Shown piece by piece: positions 48,201 through 62,280 of a DNA stretch of 64,000 nt. The stretch comes from Paragonimus skrjabini miyazakii. Lineage: Eukaryota > Platyhelminthes > Trematoda > Plagiorchiida > Troglotrematidae. Position 1 is the first letter of the stretch; each line of letters begins with the position of its first letter. Location of the stretch: assembly GCA_014338405.1 (NCBI GenBank), contig JTDE01000041.1, forward strand, positions 62,001 to 126,000, in the 5' to 3' direction. The notes under the pieces are model-generated. The model saw nothing but the letters and a program-made list of their open reading frames with translations, ran no database searches and had not been told where the DNA came from. The position numbers were made by a program, and so were the translations under genes.

Positions 48201-48989
48201 GTTACCGTCTCCGCGAATTAGCAACGTCTTCGAATTTTTGTCGCGTAATGTACCGAAAGTTTTCAAATTAAATTGCAGGTGATAGGCCGTTAAGAGCCAA
48301 AGGGTCGAATAGGCCTATTTTCATGGATTGCCATATTCTAACCGGATTGGTACATTGCCATATCTGTGAGCGTGATCATGAATTCCATCGGGCAATTCCG
48401 CTTTTATTTTGCCTGTGTAGGTGGTCCAGCATTTACTCGATAATTCACGAATGACGTAAGATTCGGGATTTAGTGGTAGCTGCATTTTCAGCAGTGGTAT
48501 TAGGAGTCAGGCTGCCGTGAACAACTTGATCGACTGGACTCTTTCATTCAACAGCTGTTGCGAGACAAGTTTCCAGCAGAGTGGCAATGTCGATGTCTGT
48601 GTGCAAAAAACGATGCAGGCAATCATTTCCCGAACTGTTGAAGTCGAGGTAATTGGCTTGTGTTTGTTAAATTTCTCAACAAATGCTAATGAAATATTAC
48701 CTTCATCCGGAAAGGTTCTCAGCAGCATTTTGATCGTCATACTTCTCAAACCGACGCATTTAACTTGATAAAGTGAGTTCTAACTAGACTGGAAAATTTG
48801 TAATACTACTCCGCCCACGCATGCTTTTGGTTACGACGCTGCAATAAGCTACCTTGAATCACCAGGGTATCAGTATATTCGTGCTTAAATCTTTCAACCC
48901 AGTTTGGTTAGTGAATCAGGTTTGCTTGATACTATTCTTTTAATGCGTGTGAGTAGCAGCGCATCGTCTAAATAACGCCAGTAGAACTA
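48201..48989. other. Possible 5' region of the P2 element
   Basis: The interval lies between palindrome copy 2 and the first recognisable P2 coding block. Overlapping frames at 48507-48749 (-) and 48517-48768 (+) match nothing. On - near 48360-48440 a stretch giving KCWTTYTGKIKAEL vaguely recalls a GIY-YIG segment, too weak to call. Confidence 0.3.
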
Positions 48990-50885
48990 AGCTTGACTGA
49001 TGACCGCATCTGCGTTCTGCACAAAACGAAGAACAAATGTCTAGACTATCAGCGGACCAAATGGTCTACTGTCGGTGATGTAGTCGATTTACATGTAATT
49101 CGCTGCTTGTTGGTAGAACCTGACGGGAGCAACAGAAGACGCAATAACTCAAAAGTCTACAATCCTAGTTACACATATATAGACACATATATACATACCG
49201 GTATGCTCATATCCCGAAGACCAAGCAGCGTCCATAGTACTAATGATACATGTGTTCTAAAATATTTAATGCGGGATAAACATACAATTGCCCTACTAGC
49301 TGATGAGGGTACCGTCATTGTCCTACTAAACAAAGGTACAAGACTTGCTTAATTATCCAACCGTCCACGCAGACCTATAGGGGAAGTGAGGTCCAATCAA
49401 AACCCTGAGGACTGAACCCGATGGAAACCAAGTGACCTTTGAAAAGCAAAGCGGAATCAGCGAAAGCATTCTGACGAAACTCAAACCCGCTGAGTAGTCT
49501 ACTTTGAAATCCTACGGACTATTTAAGATTCACAAAGACAACACCTTTTTGACCGATCGTTACAATCAGAGGAGCTCCAATCTATAAGCTAACAAGATTG
49601 CTCTACAGGCCTGATTGGCCCGTTCTCAGAAATAGTCTCTCACCTGTGTACAGTGTCCCCGACTTCCGGAACAAGGTGTGGGGCCTGGAATTAGAAAGTG
49701 TGGGAGTCACGGCATCGTTCGACTTTCATCCGCTGTTCACTTGCACCTCGAACAAGCTAACGCTAATCACGCCAGTCCATATGCTGCGCGATAATGTGAA
49801 GTGGCAACAACACACCAAGCTTTCTATATTCGACGTCATAGATCTAGCAAAACTTTGTCCAGAAACCTACTTATAGTTTGAAGACACAGCATATCAACAA
49901 CAATAACGAGTACTATTGTGATCACCGCTATTAGAACCGCTTGTTTCAGTCGTCGTGCAATTCTTTGGGGGAACTGCGTTCCACAAGTACCGTTCAAGAC
50001 TGTAGTTGAGATACGTGGGTAATTTATTTGTTGTCACCAAGTGTGTGGAGTTTGACAGTTTTCATGACACCATCAATAAGGTTCTAAAAACTTCACTAAA
50101 TCAAGGAAATAAAAAACCAACGCCTCGTTTTCATTCTTGAATGTCCCATTATTTAGGCAATCTGATGGAACTATACAGACGACCGTATATAGCAGACCAG
50201 TAACCACCGACATTATACTGTCGTTCGGTAATAACCATTGGAAAACACATAAAAAGTTGTGTTCGTACCTTATTTCATCAAATAGCCACTAACTGCAGTA
50301 CGCGTGAAACAAAAACAAAACGGCTCTCCAAGCTATTCACCTCAAACATCTACCCTAGACCATCCATAAGCGCGTGCACCAGGACCCGAATGAGTGTTGT
50401 TTCTTATTACACGAAACCTATCTACACGGAAATTTGGAAATAACTGAGTATATCTTGGGGAAATCTGGAGCTAAGTCCTCCACAGGGCAGTAGACAACAT
50501 CCAAAATAGGCCTTTCAAAAATCAAAGATTCAACTGAAGCGACGAACCAGTGGATGTGATATACTCTATTCCTTGCCAAGACTGTAACCAGGCCTATTCA
50601 GGCGAAACTGGTAAACAATGGAAGACACGTTTACAAAAACACCACTTAGCACTGAATCAGTCAAACCAGATGCCACAATTCTGACAACACTACGCAACCA
50701 CAGGATACGGGTTCATGCTAGCGGACGCCAAACTGTTCGGATTAGGAAAAGGGAGGCAGGAACGATTGTACTTTGTATCGATCTTCTCTCACAATGATTT
50801 CAACAGACACATCGACCTCGACACACTACACCCCACTGGTCACAGAAATGCAGCAAAGATAAGTGACAGATAGACGAACATGCTG
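48990..50885 (+). pseudogene. Nearly full-length decayed Penelope-like element, lineage P2 (RT plus zinc-finger-linked GIY-YIG)
   Basis: Collinear blocks on +: KYLMRDKHTIALLADEGTVI then VLLNKG (about 49256-49335; N-terminal block, usually LPADKG); SYGLFKIHKDNT (about 49510-49545; usually YGLPKIHK); VTASFDFHPLFT (about 49707-49742; RT motif A with one catalytic Asp kept); DLAKLCPETYL (49843-49875); FEDTAYQQ; RYVGNLFVVTK (from 50009; motif C, YVDD changed to YVGN); FLNVPLFRQSDGTIQ (about 50134); SCVRTLFHQIATNCS (about 50255); and DVIYSIPCQDCNQAYSGETG (about 50553-50612), a CxxC pair leading into GIY-YIG, then FNRHIDLD (about 50797). Frameshifts and stops (TAA near 49580, TAG at 49874) break it, and the missing RT aspartates make it inactive. 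The C-x-x-C before GIY-YIG and the C-V-R-T-L segment set it apart from P1. Confidence 0.9.
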
Positions 50886-53800
50886 ACTAGCAACCGGTGT
50901 GTAATTTAACCATCAACATTTTCTTTGACAACGGGTCTTAGTTTGTATTTGAAACAATAAATGCCTATCCCTCGGTGTTCGCCTTTTACACTTAATCATA
51001 TAGACCCACATATATAATGAATTCCTCGACCTTACTCGACTAACAAACTTATTTCGGTCAAAGTAGACCTACATACACAAGTCACCACAGACTGTTTGCA
51101 TTTATCTGCTTGTTATCCATAAGTATGTACATTTATACAGGCACACTCTTAAACCTCCGAACGTTACGTCTCTTGAAAGTAGTTTTCAACCTGCTTACTA
51201 ACGAGAAGTTAAACCACGCTGTTTTTGAAGACTACATTATGAGATCGGTATTTCTCTCTGACTTTCATCTTGTGACACAGATCATCAACCTTGGGAGAGT
51301 AGCTCTGAACTCGACAGTTTGAAGAACTGCAATCGGGTCTGGATTGTGAAAGATTCATGGGTGATTATAACCGAACTGCAAACTAGAATTGATGAGTCGC
51401 CTGAAAGATATCGGCAACGTTAGCCGTATTTAACTGGCCGCCAGATGTTGCGCTAAGTGTGGCTTTAATTACGATAGTCAATTTCTTGCGCATAGCCGAC
51501 TATCAACGTAGAGAAAGCGAGTGTACGAGTAGGATGCAAGCTATCTAGTTTAGTTTCTTTGCATCCACATAAAACTTCTATAGAACTGAAAACAGTTTGC
51601 TCCCCGCACACACTTCATTCACGGGTTTTCTTAGTGTACCCTGTTCAGAGGCATTTAGTTAGTTTGTTTACGAGATTACCAGTCCTACTCAGACTGTTTT
51701 GTGTTTGATTCATCTGGTTCTGAAGTCTATGTTGTTCCAGAAGTGAAACAAAGCAAACCAAAGCTGCCCATTGATCACACATTGCCCTAAACTTACGTTT
51801 TTGTACTTGTTCAAGACTCCTTTTGATTCTGGACGCTTCGAATTAGTTAGTTGGACAAGGAAACTCTCATTAGTTATAGGCAATATCAAGTTACTGCACA
51901 CTGTTACAATGGCCTAACGTGGTTTCATACTACGGATTAGCAAAACTTTGGGCCAAATACAGTGATCACATCGAACTGTTTAATAACGCCCGTCCCAGGT
52001 CTGATCGTGAAAACAGTGTGTACAGCTTAACACATGGATGGCATGACTGAATGCAAATGTTCGTTAAGTTGAGTCACAGGGTACTACACGTTCACTGTTG
52101 ACAAATGAACTATGTGCTATCCATTTAAATTCATTTGCCAAAATTGACGTCAGGTGACTGTCAGGTAGAGGATATTTGTCTGCTTGTAGGTCAGTCTGGC
52201 AGTCGTGTACGGAAACGGTGCAAACTGATTATTTCTTAACCATCAACGCTGTCTATTTCTCCGTTATCCCTTTGTACTTCTGTTCTACTGTTAAGTTAAT
52301 GATAACGTGAATTTGATATTCATCTGTACAGTCATAAACAAGAAGTATTCTGAATTCATTCCTTGTGTTCGGTAGTCGTCTATTAGGCTTGCTTTTCTTA
52401 CATTCAACCAGTAAAGGTGATAACCATTTACTTCGAAACTGGCATCAGTCCGGTTAGCGAATTCCTCGGTGTTCTGAAGGTCTTCAAAATTCATCAACCT
52501 GCTTGCATACCTGCAACAGAATGTATCTTTTTGTGAACGAACATTGTTTACCTGTCCAATTGCCATCCAGATGGGCACCATTTTTACTTGTAGAGAGGCT
52601 GGATGCTCCGCAATATATCCACGATGGGACAAAACAGAGGTAATCACAGATCTCAACTTGTATCGCAAGTGCCCCTCAGTCGCAGAATTTACCAGAACTC
52701 TTGATGCTAGCCCCATTGTTTGAGCGTTTCCATTCAAAGGAATTTCACTGTCTTCAAATCACTACTGCAATTAAGCCTTCATTCATATAATCGAGTTTCG
52801 ATGCATCACCATAAGGGCACTCAGACTTTTGACATAGTGCAAAGTAGAACCGCGAAACCTAATTTAACGCTTGATTAGTTTTGATAAACGAAGGAACTGC
52901 TTAACCTGAACTGTGTACTGTTGACATACAACAGAAGGACATTTTCTGATATTCATAATATCATAGAAGACGTTGCATCCTCAAAGGCATAAATGTGCGC
53001 CTAATTCAAATAACTTACTCTATTTCTTTAATGTCATATCATCACCAATCAGGAACACGTTTCTCTCAATCTCTTATGACAGTATCATCAATAGGTGACC
53101 ACGTTTAACCGTGTTATTCGAAGTGGCTGACCAATTTGGAAAACCGTCTCTAAATTGTGTGGCGATAAATCATTGTCTGCTGACACGTAACTGCCTCACC
53201 TCGGAATGTCTCTGTCTAAGTTATGCTTCTGTATCCTGACTGTATCTCAGCTTGTTGTGTCATATCCTTAGAATGCTCAGTAAATCTCCAGCTAGTTTCT
53301 TTTCGTGTATTTTCATTAATTTTCCTAACCATTAGACGTTTGATTAGTTACGTGACTAAAGATTACATACTTTTTCATCAAAGCACTTGTAAGTGTTTAT
53401 TAATTATTGTGGAAGAGTTAATTACTGTAAAGCAAATCAGGCTGGGAAACGAAACAGAGACAAGGACTTTCTCACATCGTTGACAAGTGAGTTTTAGTTT
53501 CGTAAAACATCTTGAGTATTACAGTCAAATTTTGAATAAGGAAACTGTCTTCAATTTTGTTTTATTCACAATGTAATCATTAAAACCGGATGTGCCAGTG
53601 TAAAGAGGGAGTAGAGGTCATAATTAAGGTCGTGGTTGCCGAAAGTCTTACATCCGGCGACAGGCTACGTCGGTCACATTGTTCAAGGTTATGGTACAGA
53701 CGTGTACTCGTTCCGAATTCAACACCAAGCTCCAACCGGATATTTGAAACTAGCTCGTATAATAAATAGACAGATGCGGCGTGACCTGACTTTCGGCTGT

Positions 53801-54635
53801 TGTAGTTAGTTTTGTGTGATATTATTTGGTCGACTGTATATCGTGTATCCTTATTCTGACCGGAATACACAATATTTATCCAAGGCTTGTGTAAACAGTG
53901 GATTACAACTCTGATTAAAATTGAATGCCTTATTTTTACGCTTTAGGGTCTTAATGCATGATAGGCTGTAAATGCTAACACTTCAAATGCTTCTAGACAA
54001 TTGGGCTGCAACTAATCCATCTATCATCTAGTGCTTTTGCCTGGCCAAGTTCTTCGTGTAAGTCGAGCATTTTTCACACTAAGCAGTGCCTTTTTGTGGT
54101 TCAAAGCAGTCAGCCGTGATCGAGCTATTAATCATTATTGTCAAAATCTGCTATTGCGTTGGTGAAAAGGTACTCTAGTTTAGCTTCAGATCGCACCTCC
54201 TTGAATTTCTCAGTATTTCCTGAAAGATCACATAAAAACATTCATAAAAGTACACCACGGTTACTACCAGTCACATAGACAAGAGTTTCTATACCAAGAG
54301 AGTGTTGCCAAATGAACCGGTAGACGTGGGAAATATTTGAAAGCGACGGAAATTTCGCTCCAGGGAAGAAAAAACACATCATACTAGTTATCTTACGGAT
54401 CAGATACCGTTTATTCAAAGGTCGATGGCTGTTCGGTCAGATGTGACAAGTCGGTTGTGATCAATGCGAGGACAGTGACAAACTGGACAAGTTGGTTTCA
54501 TCGCAAGTTCGCATTTGGGTTCTGGCAACTTATGCACTGCTGACAAGATTAGTAACGGCAAAAATAACGCTGAATGAATGAGCTTTCCGAAAGCAAACGT
54601 TGTCATTGGATGGCAGTTTTGCTCGAGTTAGAGAA
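50886..54635. other. Interval without firm features
   Basis: The bases just after 50885 may be the P2 3' UTR, but no terminal repeat like 47951-48200 follows. An open frame at 52291-52737 (-) is listed separately. The frame 53580-53870 (-) lies in a stretch with LTR-like character but no repeat partner in the window. Confidence 0.4.
52291..52737 (-). CDS. 148-codon open frame of unknown function
   Basis: This is the longest methionine-started frame in the window (starts MNGNAQTMGLASRVLVNSAT, ends MNIKFTLSLT). No motif, signal peptide or membrane segment was recognised. Inside it lies a possible 41-nt intron: donor CAG/GTAAAC at 52546/52545 and acceptor TTCTGTTGCAG ending near 52505, in transcript sense. 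Very short introns occur in flatworm genes, but splicing here would shift the frame and hit a stop within nine codons. A decayed element or chance ORF is as likely as an exon. Confidence 0.22.
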   Translation of the reverse strand: MNGNAQTMGLASRVLVNSATEGHLRYKLRSVITSVLSHRGYIAEHPASLQVKMVPIWMAIGQVNNVRSQKDTFCCRYASRLMNFEDLQNTEEFANRTDASFEVNGYHLYWLNVRKASLIDDYRTQGMNSEYFLFMTVQMNIKFTLSLT

Positions 54636-54790
54636 AAACACCTGAGTGATCTGGAAGAAACTCACTTACAAAAAATCTGGACATCGGTTAGATTCGAATC
54701 AGCTACAGAAACAAAATGCCCAATCGCGGGAAATGCTCTACCACCTGAGCTAAAAAGCCACGCCGGAAACCGACGTCCAGCATTTTTGCA
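54636..54790 (-). mobile_element. SINE-B2, tRNA-derived element
   Basis: It is collinear with 44731-44880. In element sense the A box is TAGCTCAGGTGG (54741-54752), continuing to TAGAGC, which pairs with GCTC as a D-arm (better kept than in SINE-B1). The B box is GATTCGAATCT (54690-54700), and the tail is CCAGATTTTTTGTAAGTGAG. The acceptor ends no longer pair. Two copies with the same tail beyond the tRNA part make this a SINE family rather than a stray tRNA pseudogene. Confidence 0.75.
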
Positions 54791-57700
54791 AATGGGTCTC
54801 TTAAAAATTAGCAAACCAGTAACTCAACTGGTCAACATGCCAGTAAGAAAAATGATGTGGAGATTCCGTGAATACACTTTTCACGCCCAAATTGTGCCGT
54901 AACCTATTTTAGCTAACATGATACCCCAATGATGCGTGTGTAACAGTAGCACACTTTGAAAAAGAAAGAAACTAGTGATCTCTGCCCCTTTTTTGAGCAA
55001 AATAACTTAGAAGGGTTTACGTCATTTGAAAGAACATCTATCCAAACACCAGAGCCATATCAGTGTATCACTAAAAATACGTCGTAATTTTTGTTGATAA
55101 ACATCACCCGTTACTTCGTTGTGCCCACCATAATCAACTGAAGTCCTTGTTTCATATGAATGAACAGTTATTCAACGCCCTTTTAATCCTGAAAAATTAC
55201 TGTGAAAGACTGGGAGAGGATTACGGGGAACATATAAATTATCTAGGACATTGAACCCATTAGAAAAAACCAACACGAGGTTTTCCTCGATACCGCTGCT
55301 TGGATTGTTTCGACATGTTCACTAAAAATGATTTGGGAAAATTAGACTCAGTCCATTTTATTCCAGCCTTCAGACGTTTGTTAGTTTCATCGTGGGGCTA
55401 GGGATTTTCTTATCCCTGTGCACTTATTAAACAAGTGTGTCACACATATACTACTGCGGGCGTACATTAGTACGAACTAGCCAGTCGAACACATGTATAC
55501 CTTGTAGACTATTTTCTACTGTACACCTGGTATTATGAGCGGCGATGGATATCTAAGCAATGACCTCGTTTGAATTTGTATTGTTTATCCCATTCAGGAT
55601 AGTCAACTTACTCATCTATTTTCCGAAACACGCCTCAGAACATTGTTAGTTGGTAGTCACAGAACTTTTCAACAAATCCTCCTTCATCCTTTTGAAAGTC
55701 ATGACAGTCGCGGCTTTAAGGCCGCTTGACTTGGATTTCGTCTTTGTGGAGTTTCGAATATTCCATCGCGTTACTCCTGCCCAAGCCCTACCAGTGAATG
55801 AGATTACGATCGTGGAAACTCAACCGTTTTACACGTAAACGAATTCCTTAATTGCACACACGTAATACCCTATGTGCTCATAGACAGTACCGTAACTTCA
55901 TGACAAAGTTTCAACTAACATCCTTTCGTCGTCTGAGTTGAAGATGGTTATTTATTCAATATCGGCTTATCACTCCACCCACTTTGCGCCCAGATCTCGC
56001 CGCACGTAGACTCCACGGTCAATGTTCATAGTTTCATAGATTGTTACAACAGGGAGGAAGATCATTGGTTGTGCGTCACCGTCTCTGTGCTGGTCGGTGA
56101 AAAATGGCGTTGACCGTCTTATAGGTATAAGGAACTAGTAGATGGAACTGAACAGAGCGCAAATTTAATGAAGCTATTGACTGCAATCATCTCCGTAGCA
56201 AACAGTAAAACACCAATCAAAGATGCATAGTTAATGACCTGTAAAATTAAACTGGTGTAACGATCAGGAAATTTGTAATACCGGTTATCGCTCATGTATG
56301 TTTGGATCGAATAGTATTTTGAAACTTTCGATCGATTCAACCGTGACCACAGAATCGGGCAATGTGAACCTATTCTAATTATGAAGCAGTTCTGTTCATG
56401 AGGTTACCTGTCTGTTAATCTACTCAACTTCAGTAAGTGGCTTCTTAAATAAAACTGCCCGTGTCAGTATGCTAACGAGACCTATAGAACGTGGCCACAG
56501 TTGTTTTGCGTCTGTTTACAAATCGTGCTGTCACGACTAAAAAAGCACAAATAACCCTGAAACTTCTTGGAAGAAGTTGTGGAACGTTCTACCCTCAAGT
56601 GTTTTCCAACATTTTCACTTCCATTACCTGTTCAGTCCAAAAAGTATGTTTCCCAGTTTCCTGGGCCTTCCTAAAGAATGCATTTCTTCATCCTTCAGTT
56701 ATAGTATTGTGTTTGTCCTCTAAGCTTATAGGGCTTATGCTTGTCAAAGTTGAACTGGACGAAGCTGTTGGCATTCATAATGCACTTGCTATTGGAATGT
56801 CGTCGCGTTGCTAAAATAGAAGTAACAAGAAACATACTTTTTCGATTATATTGGTAGGGTTTAGAATAAATAAACTGGTATAAGAAATGTTACTTATAGT
56901 GCACTACTTGTTGAGACGGGTCATTCAAATATCACACATTGGTACGTACCATGTCAGATCACGATCTCTACGTAAGCAGCGACAAAAAATGTATCACAGA
57001 AAAATTTGCCTCATTTGTATTCCTCTGTCTAGTCGAATCAGTCTCTAGGTTATAACACTTGTCGAATATGTCATCAATTCTGACCACGATTCAATGAGTT
57101 GATTCTATTATGCATTCGTCAATTAAGAATCGAGTTTCATCTTTTTATTCTGTTCCATTGGTTTACAATTACCGAAGAGAATTGACAAACTGGCAAGCAG
57201 GGAGAACCTACGCAAAATGTTGCAATGCATTTGCATTTATCTGATAGTGGGGCAATGATGAATTTAGGTCAGCGCAAGTGAAGGTGTTTTTGCTAATTCT
57301 GAAGTAATCCTGTGGAACCACCACTCGAGCAGAGTTCGAAACCTTACTTTTTTCTTCTCGTCATTTAATTGTTCGCACACCTGTTCTTTTACTTACTTAT
57401 TCGTTTGAATACGCGGCTTCAAAGTGCACTCGCGGTAAATTTGAATGGGGATTAATAAACACAATTAATTCATCCTATGGCTTGTCAGCTTGTTGTTTTT
57501 CTTTTCGAAAAAAAGTCAGAAACAAACCTCGTCCTACTTATTATCACTCAATGAAAATGAAAGTTTCTTAAGTTTGTTTATTTGAATTTCGATTTACACC
57601 TGATTATTTAGGTCATCTTTTTCGGGTGTATGTCTTTTCCCTTCAACATTCTGTATGTTCTCTTATTAATTCTGCTTTGAATGAAAGGATAGCAGGTAAG

Positions 57701-60700
57701 CTTGTGTGGTGACAGAACACGGTAGTTCGCACGTCACTCCAAACAAAGTTTCGACCGTGTTGCCATATCACGTTGAACGCGATAACCAGCGATCAAATTT
57801 CATCAAAAATATAAGTGATTATCTGATTTTACTTCTGGCATGAAACAATTATACTTAAGGGTTGCACGACGGTTGAAGTATTGATTGCGCAAAGCAGTAA
57901 AGAGCTTAATTTGTGCAAATCCAATTATTTCACTTCGATCATTTCTTCACAATTTGAGTGAACGTTTGAGTACATACGTTTAGGTATTTCAAAATATGTT
58001 CGTTTACCAATGTTTGATTACCCATATGACAAGCACTTCTTTCCGTGCTGTAACCTTTCAAGATGTATGAAAGTCTTCTTTCCGCAGTCCACTTGATTTT
58101 TCCATTTCAATCAACGAATTGGCGACATTTCAACATATTCTAAATTTGGTCCATTCGTTTGATGAACACACCGTTACTCACGTTAACTTTTACCGATAAT
58201 TTCACAACACTTTTCATACGGATCTAACTTTTTTCTTGAATAACTAAGGAAGTTCATCGCGCGTCATAAGAGTGAAGACTGACCTAAAGACAGTTTACCC
58301 TCATTGCTTTGAAGAACATTCCTAAAAGTAATTGCTGGATGTATGTAATATGAATGCCATTTAAGAAGAACGCATACAAATTGTGCCATCATCAGTCAAC
58401 TTGAACACATGTAAGTCGAAGAGTCTACCACTCCTAGAAGTCTGTTCATAAAGATGGATATTGCTTCATCCGGATCAATGACTACGGGAGGACATAACAT
58501 AAGTCTTAGCCTTAAGTGTATTGTCCAGACGCAAACGTGTTAGATGGAAGTTTGTTAGGAGTGAAAATCTAACGCTTAATGGAGCGAGCAGAATGACGGA
58601 ACTTGCTGTCAACTAGGCCTGCGCATGCGGGGATCGGCGGATGTACCCAGAGTCCATAACATGTCACGTCCATCTCCACAAGTATGCAAGAATAAGGGGG
58701 AAAAGCTCATTGCTTCAGTTGACACTTACTGATTCTTTCAATTAGACTCGATGATTGTGTTGGTAATCATTAGAAAGGACATAAACAGGGCATCAACACG
58801 TGGTCTTTGTTCATTTTTGTAATCGGTAAAAAGCAGAATTCCTCATGCATGATTGTACACAGTACTGTTTCATGTTGATGAATACCCACGTACTATGAAC
58901 TTATTTTGAAAGTAAACAAGCATTGATAATGAAGTAAAAAGTCAATCTGGATCGTTCTGTTCAATGATAGTGACACTGGAGTTGCCTCTGAATTGACAAT
59001 TTATGGTTTGATATAAAGGCCTGGTAGAAATGAGAGAAACGTTAGAACCGTTCTTCAACAGTTAGCTTGATAAAATGTTCGTTTTGGAGAGGCGTGTAAA
59101 ATTCTTTTCTTACATCAATACACTCGACTTATTTCTAATATCACTTGCTACACTACGTGGAATGAGCGGACTTCACACTGAATAGAAACTTTACATAAGT
59201 GCACATGTTGTTCGCCATGACATCACTACTTCCCCACCTTCGAATACGTACATTAGACCACAGATTTGCTATATTAAGTTAAAACTTGATCGACAACTAC
59301 TTAGGCTCAATCCTTAATGTATATAAAGTTTCTTTGATTCACAAGGAAGCTGACTTAAAATTGAATTTACAGGCTAGGCGATTCAAAATTTTTGAACTCA
59401 ACCGCATCGAAACTAAAAAAGCTCACAGACTTCCTGAGACGTTTCACTCGAGTTCTAATTTACCTTATCATCACTCTTGGCTATACCTCACAATCAGAAA
59501 CAGACTGAAATAGCTTGCTTAATGTCACCAATTCTAACAGGAATACGTTTCTTATGAACACCAAATATACAAATTCCTTCAGAAAAACATACATGCATAT
59601 GTCAATAAGGCCAGAATTCTAAGTTCCGGTGACAACAACTACTGAGAAAGATACGAAATTTATACAATTCAGTTCCGCAAACTTATGTTCTCAGGTTTAC
59701 ACTTTTCCTCATCCGCTGATAGTGGGTCACTTACCCGAAAGGTATTTGTTTCCTTAACCTTCAACGTTAACCTCGTTGGTTAATTTATGACCCAAAGTTA
59801 CATTACACGTAAAACTTGTTTGTCAAGAAGACATGAAGGGTATTAAACAAGCACTGCTACTTAACTGGAAATGTTCCTGTGACCCAGTACCGAATACATT
59901 TTGGTTTAGGCAGCTGATAACTAGCAACTCGTAAGAACTACTGAAATCATGCTAACGTAATTAAAAGCTGAGTGGTGTGAGAAATATGTTTAATCATGAC
60001 GATAGAACCATATCAATCAACTTCATAACAGGCACATAGGTATGACGAATAATAGGTTCACTAAATTCCCACAGAATGATTGCAACATTAAGATCAATAC
60101 TACTCAAATACAGTTCAATGCACTCCTGTTTTGCATGGTAATTTGTGAACAAACTTACACCAGTTAATGAGTTGCTATGCTCTATTTTGTTCATAGCTGT
60201 TTAAAATTGGGAGAAAGTCTTGAGAAAAATCCGATAGCCACAGAAAAGACGTATTAGGCTAAAGCTGATTCTGGTTATCAGTGCACAGCTGCCGAAACTG
60301 TTAGCATTTTGTAGGGTGTTGTTTTCATTTATGAAATATGCCAGTATATTTCATCAGATTGACTCAGAGTCCACTGTCGTTTTGTACTGGAAATGAACAG
60401 CTGAATTTGAAAGAATGAATTTTAGGCAAGTAGACGACTTATTTGTGGGTAGTCCGGTAAGCTCTCCATAGATGGATATATTAGTGAAAACGCTAGAAAG
60501 ACAATGCACAATTCGTGCATCATTTAACACACTCAATTTCAACGATGAAAAGAAGTTTATTTCCATCTATACTTTATTGAATCCTATTCAGATAAACTGT
60601 ACAATATCCTATATGACAGAGGTGAACAGTCGTTGGTCTGTCGTACACGTTCTTATAACTATAGGTCAGGACAGAAAGTTTCAACTGTCTGTTTATTGTT

Positions 60701-62007
60701 ATTTCACGTGAATCGGACACCATCTACAATTTTGGTGATTGGTATCCGGAAAAATGCGTTGTAAGAAACAATCGCGATGACTAGCTATCTGAAATGAGAA
60801 GAAAATAAATGTACGCAGACATAAACTAGATCATATCCAGTTGCTCAACTGCAGGGGTTTGTCAATACTAGAGAGATGGCTCTTCGTCGCAGGGAAATTC
60901 ACTCAACGGAGCACTCTGGCAAATAGTGCACAGACCGTTATCTAAGTATATGTCGGCCTGCCTGTGCTTGAAAAGTTTTAGACAGAATTCCGATAGGTCA
61001 ACTTAGTTCAAAGATGATTCAAATCGATGTGGTTGAAGAACAGTATGAATTCCGAACAAACTGTGGAGTGATTGAAAAAGTAATTGATACCTGTCTGATC
61101 CGGAAAAGAATCGAGAATGCAAACAGCCATTGTACGCCCTTCTCTTAATTTGGTCAATGTTTAATTTTGTAAGCTAGGAGATACTGTGTAAAATGGCCTG
61201 TTAGGATTGTTGTCCAAGCATATTCATTAACCTAGTTCATACTTGGCCTATGCATATGACCTCAGGTTTTTAAAAATTATAAACAGACCCTTAACAGTTT
61301 AGATATTATCACTGGCGTGGAACAGGATAACATTTGGTTTCCAACAGACTATATTTTCTTGGACTTTATCTCGAATGGTAGGTATTCGACTTACGACACG
61401 TAAGGTTGAGCTTTATGAATTGTGTGAGCACTTTGCAGAGCATTCAACAATACCACATTGGATACACAAATGTATGTTCTTTGAGAGAACGCATACAGTG
61501 ATACTTACTTAGAAAACACTAATCATCTCAGTCATAACATAACGAATTTCTAGTGGACATGAATTGCTGACTTGAAAACTCATCCCTCTTATAAGTCTTC
61601 AACAGTTTTGTGGACCTGCTGAACGTATTTTGCCTGGGGAAAGATTTTCCAAAGATGACTTAACACATGCATTTGTCACGTATTTAACTGTCGTCACAGT
61701 TCATTTACTGGAATAGACCAGGCAGTGTGAATCGATCTCGACACCATTCATGTCATCAGTCATATCCTCAAGTTTATTCTCACCTGTTGCATTATCTGAA
61801 CGGTAGACATGTTATTCTAACTAGTACTGCTTCGCCATCTAGCGTCGACCTTAGCGATAGCTGATAGACTTCAATGATATAAGTAGTTAAAACCGACCAG
61901 TTTTCCTATATGTGATCATCAATTATTTTTTACTGCAATATTTCATATTATTGGAAACAAGTAGTAGTTGTCAGTGTAGTATCCTTGTCGAAAAGTTGTT
62001 TTGCATC
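54791..62007. other. 7-kb interval without recognised genes
   Basis: Frames at 55650-55838, 56491-56814, 59286-59513 and 60472-60711 (+) and 56119-56340, 59994-60194 and 60354-60566 (-) were examined and lack family resemblance. No shared repeats were found. Confidence 0.45.
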
Positions 62008-62280
62008 TGTAACCTGCAGTCGAAACCAGCGAGCGCTCACGAGTTGAATTTGAATTGTGTAACAGGGTGTGCTGCTGTGTTGTCGGCGCCGTTTCGGTAT
62101 CAGTTTGTGTAAGTCGTGTGCATGGCTTAACGGGCCTTTGGCTCATGCTTGTTTCTTGTTGTTTCCTTTTACAGAACTGTTGATGGAACCCCTTACTTCG
62201 AAATAACGCTATCCCCCGGTGTCTCTAGGTTGCCCCACAATTGGACAATCAGAGTAAAGACAGTCGGTTTGTGTGCTACA
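62008..62280 (+). repeat. LTR 1 of a TRIM-like element
   Basis: It begins TGTAACCTGCAG and ends GTGTGCTACA (TG...CA), 273 bp. It aligns along its length with 62555-62843; shared landmarks are GTGTAACAGGGTGTGCTGCT, GTAAGTCGTGTGCATGGCTT and GGTTGCCCCACAATTGG. Similarity is roughly 80-85% by eye, so the insertion is old. Confidence 0.85.

Noticed and set aside
53580..53870. Solo LTR
   Set aside because: The sequence has a regulatory, non-coding feel, but no second copy, no TG...CA ends and no target duplication could be shown within the window.
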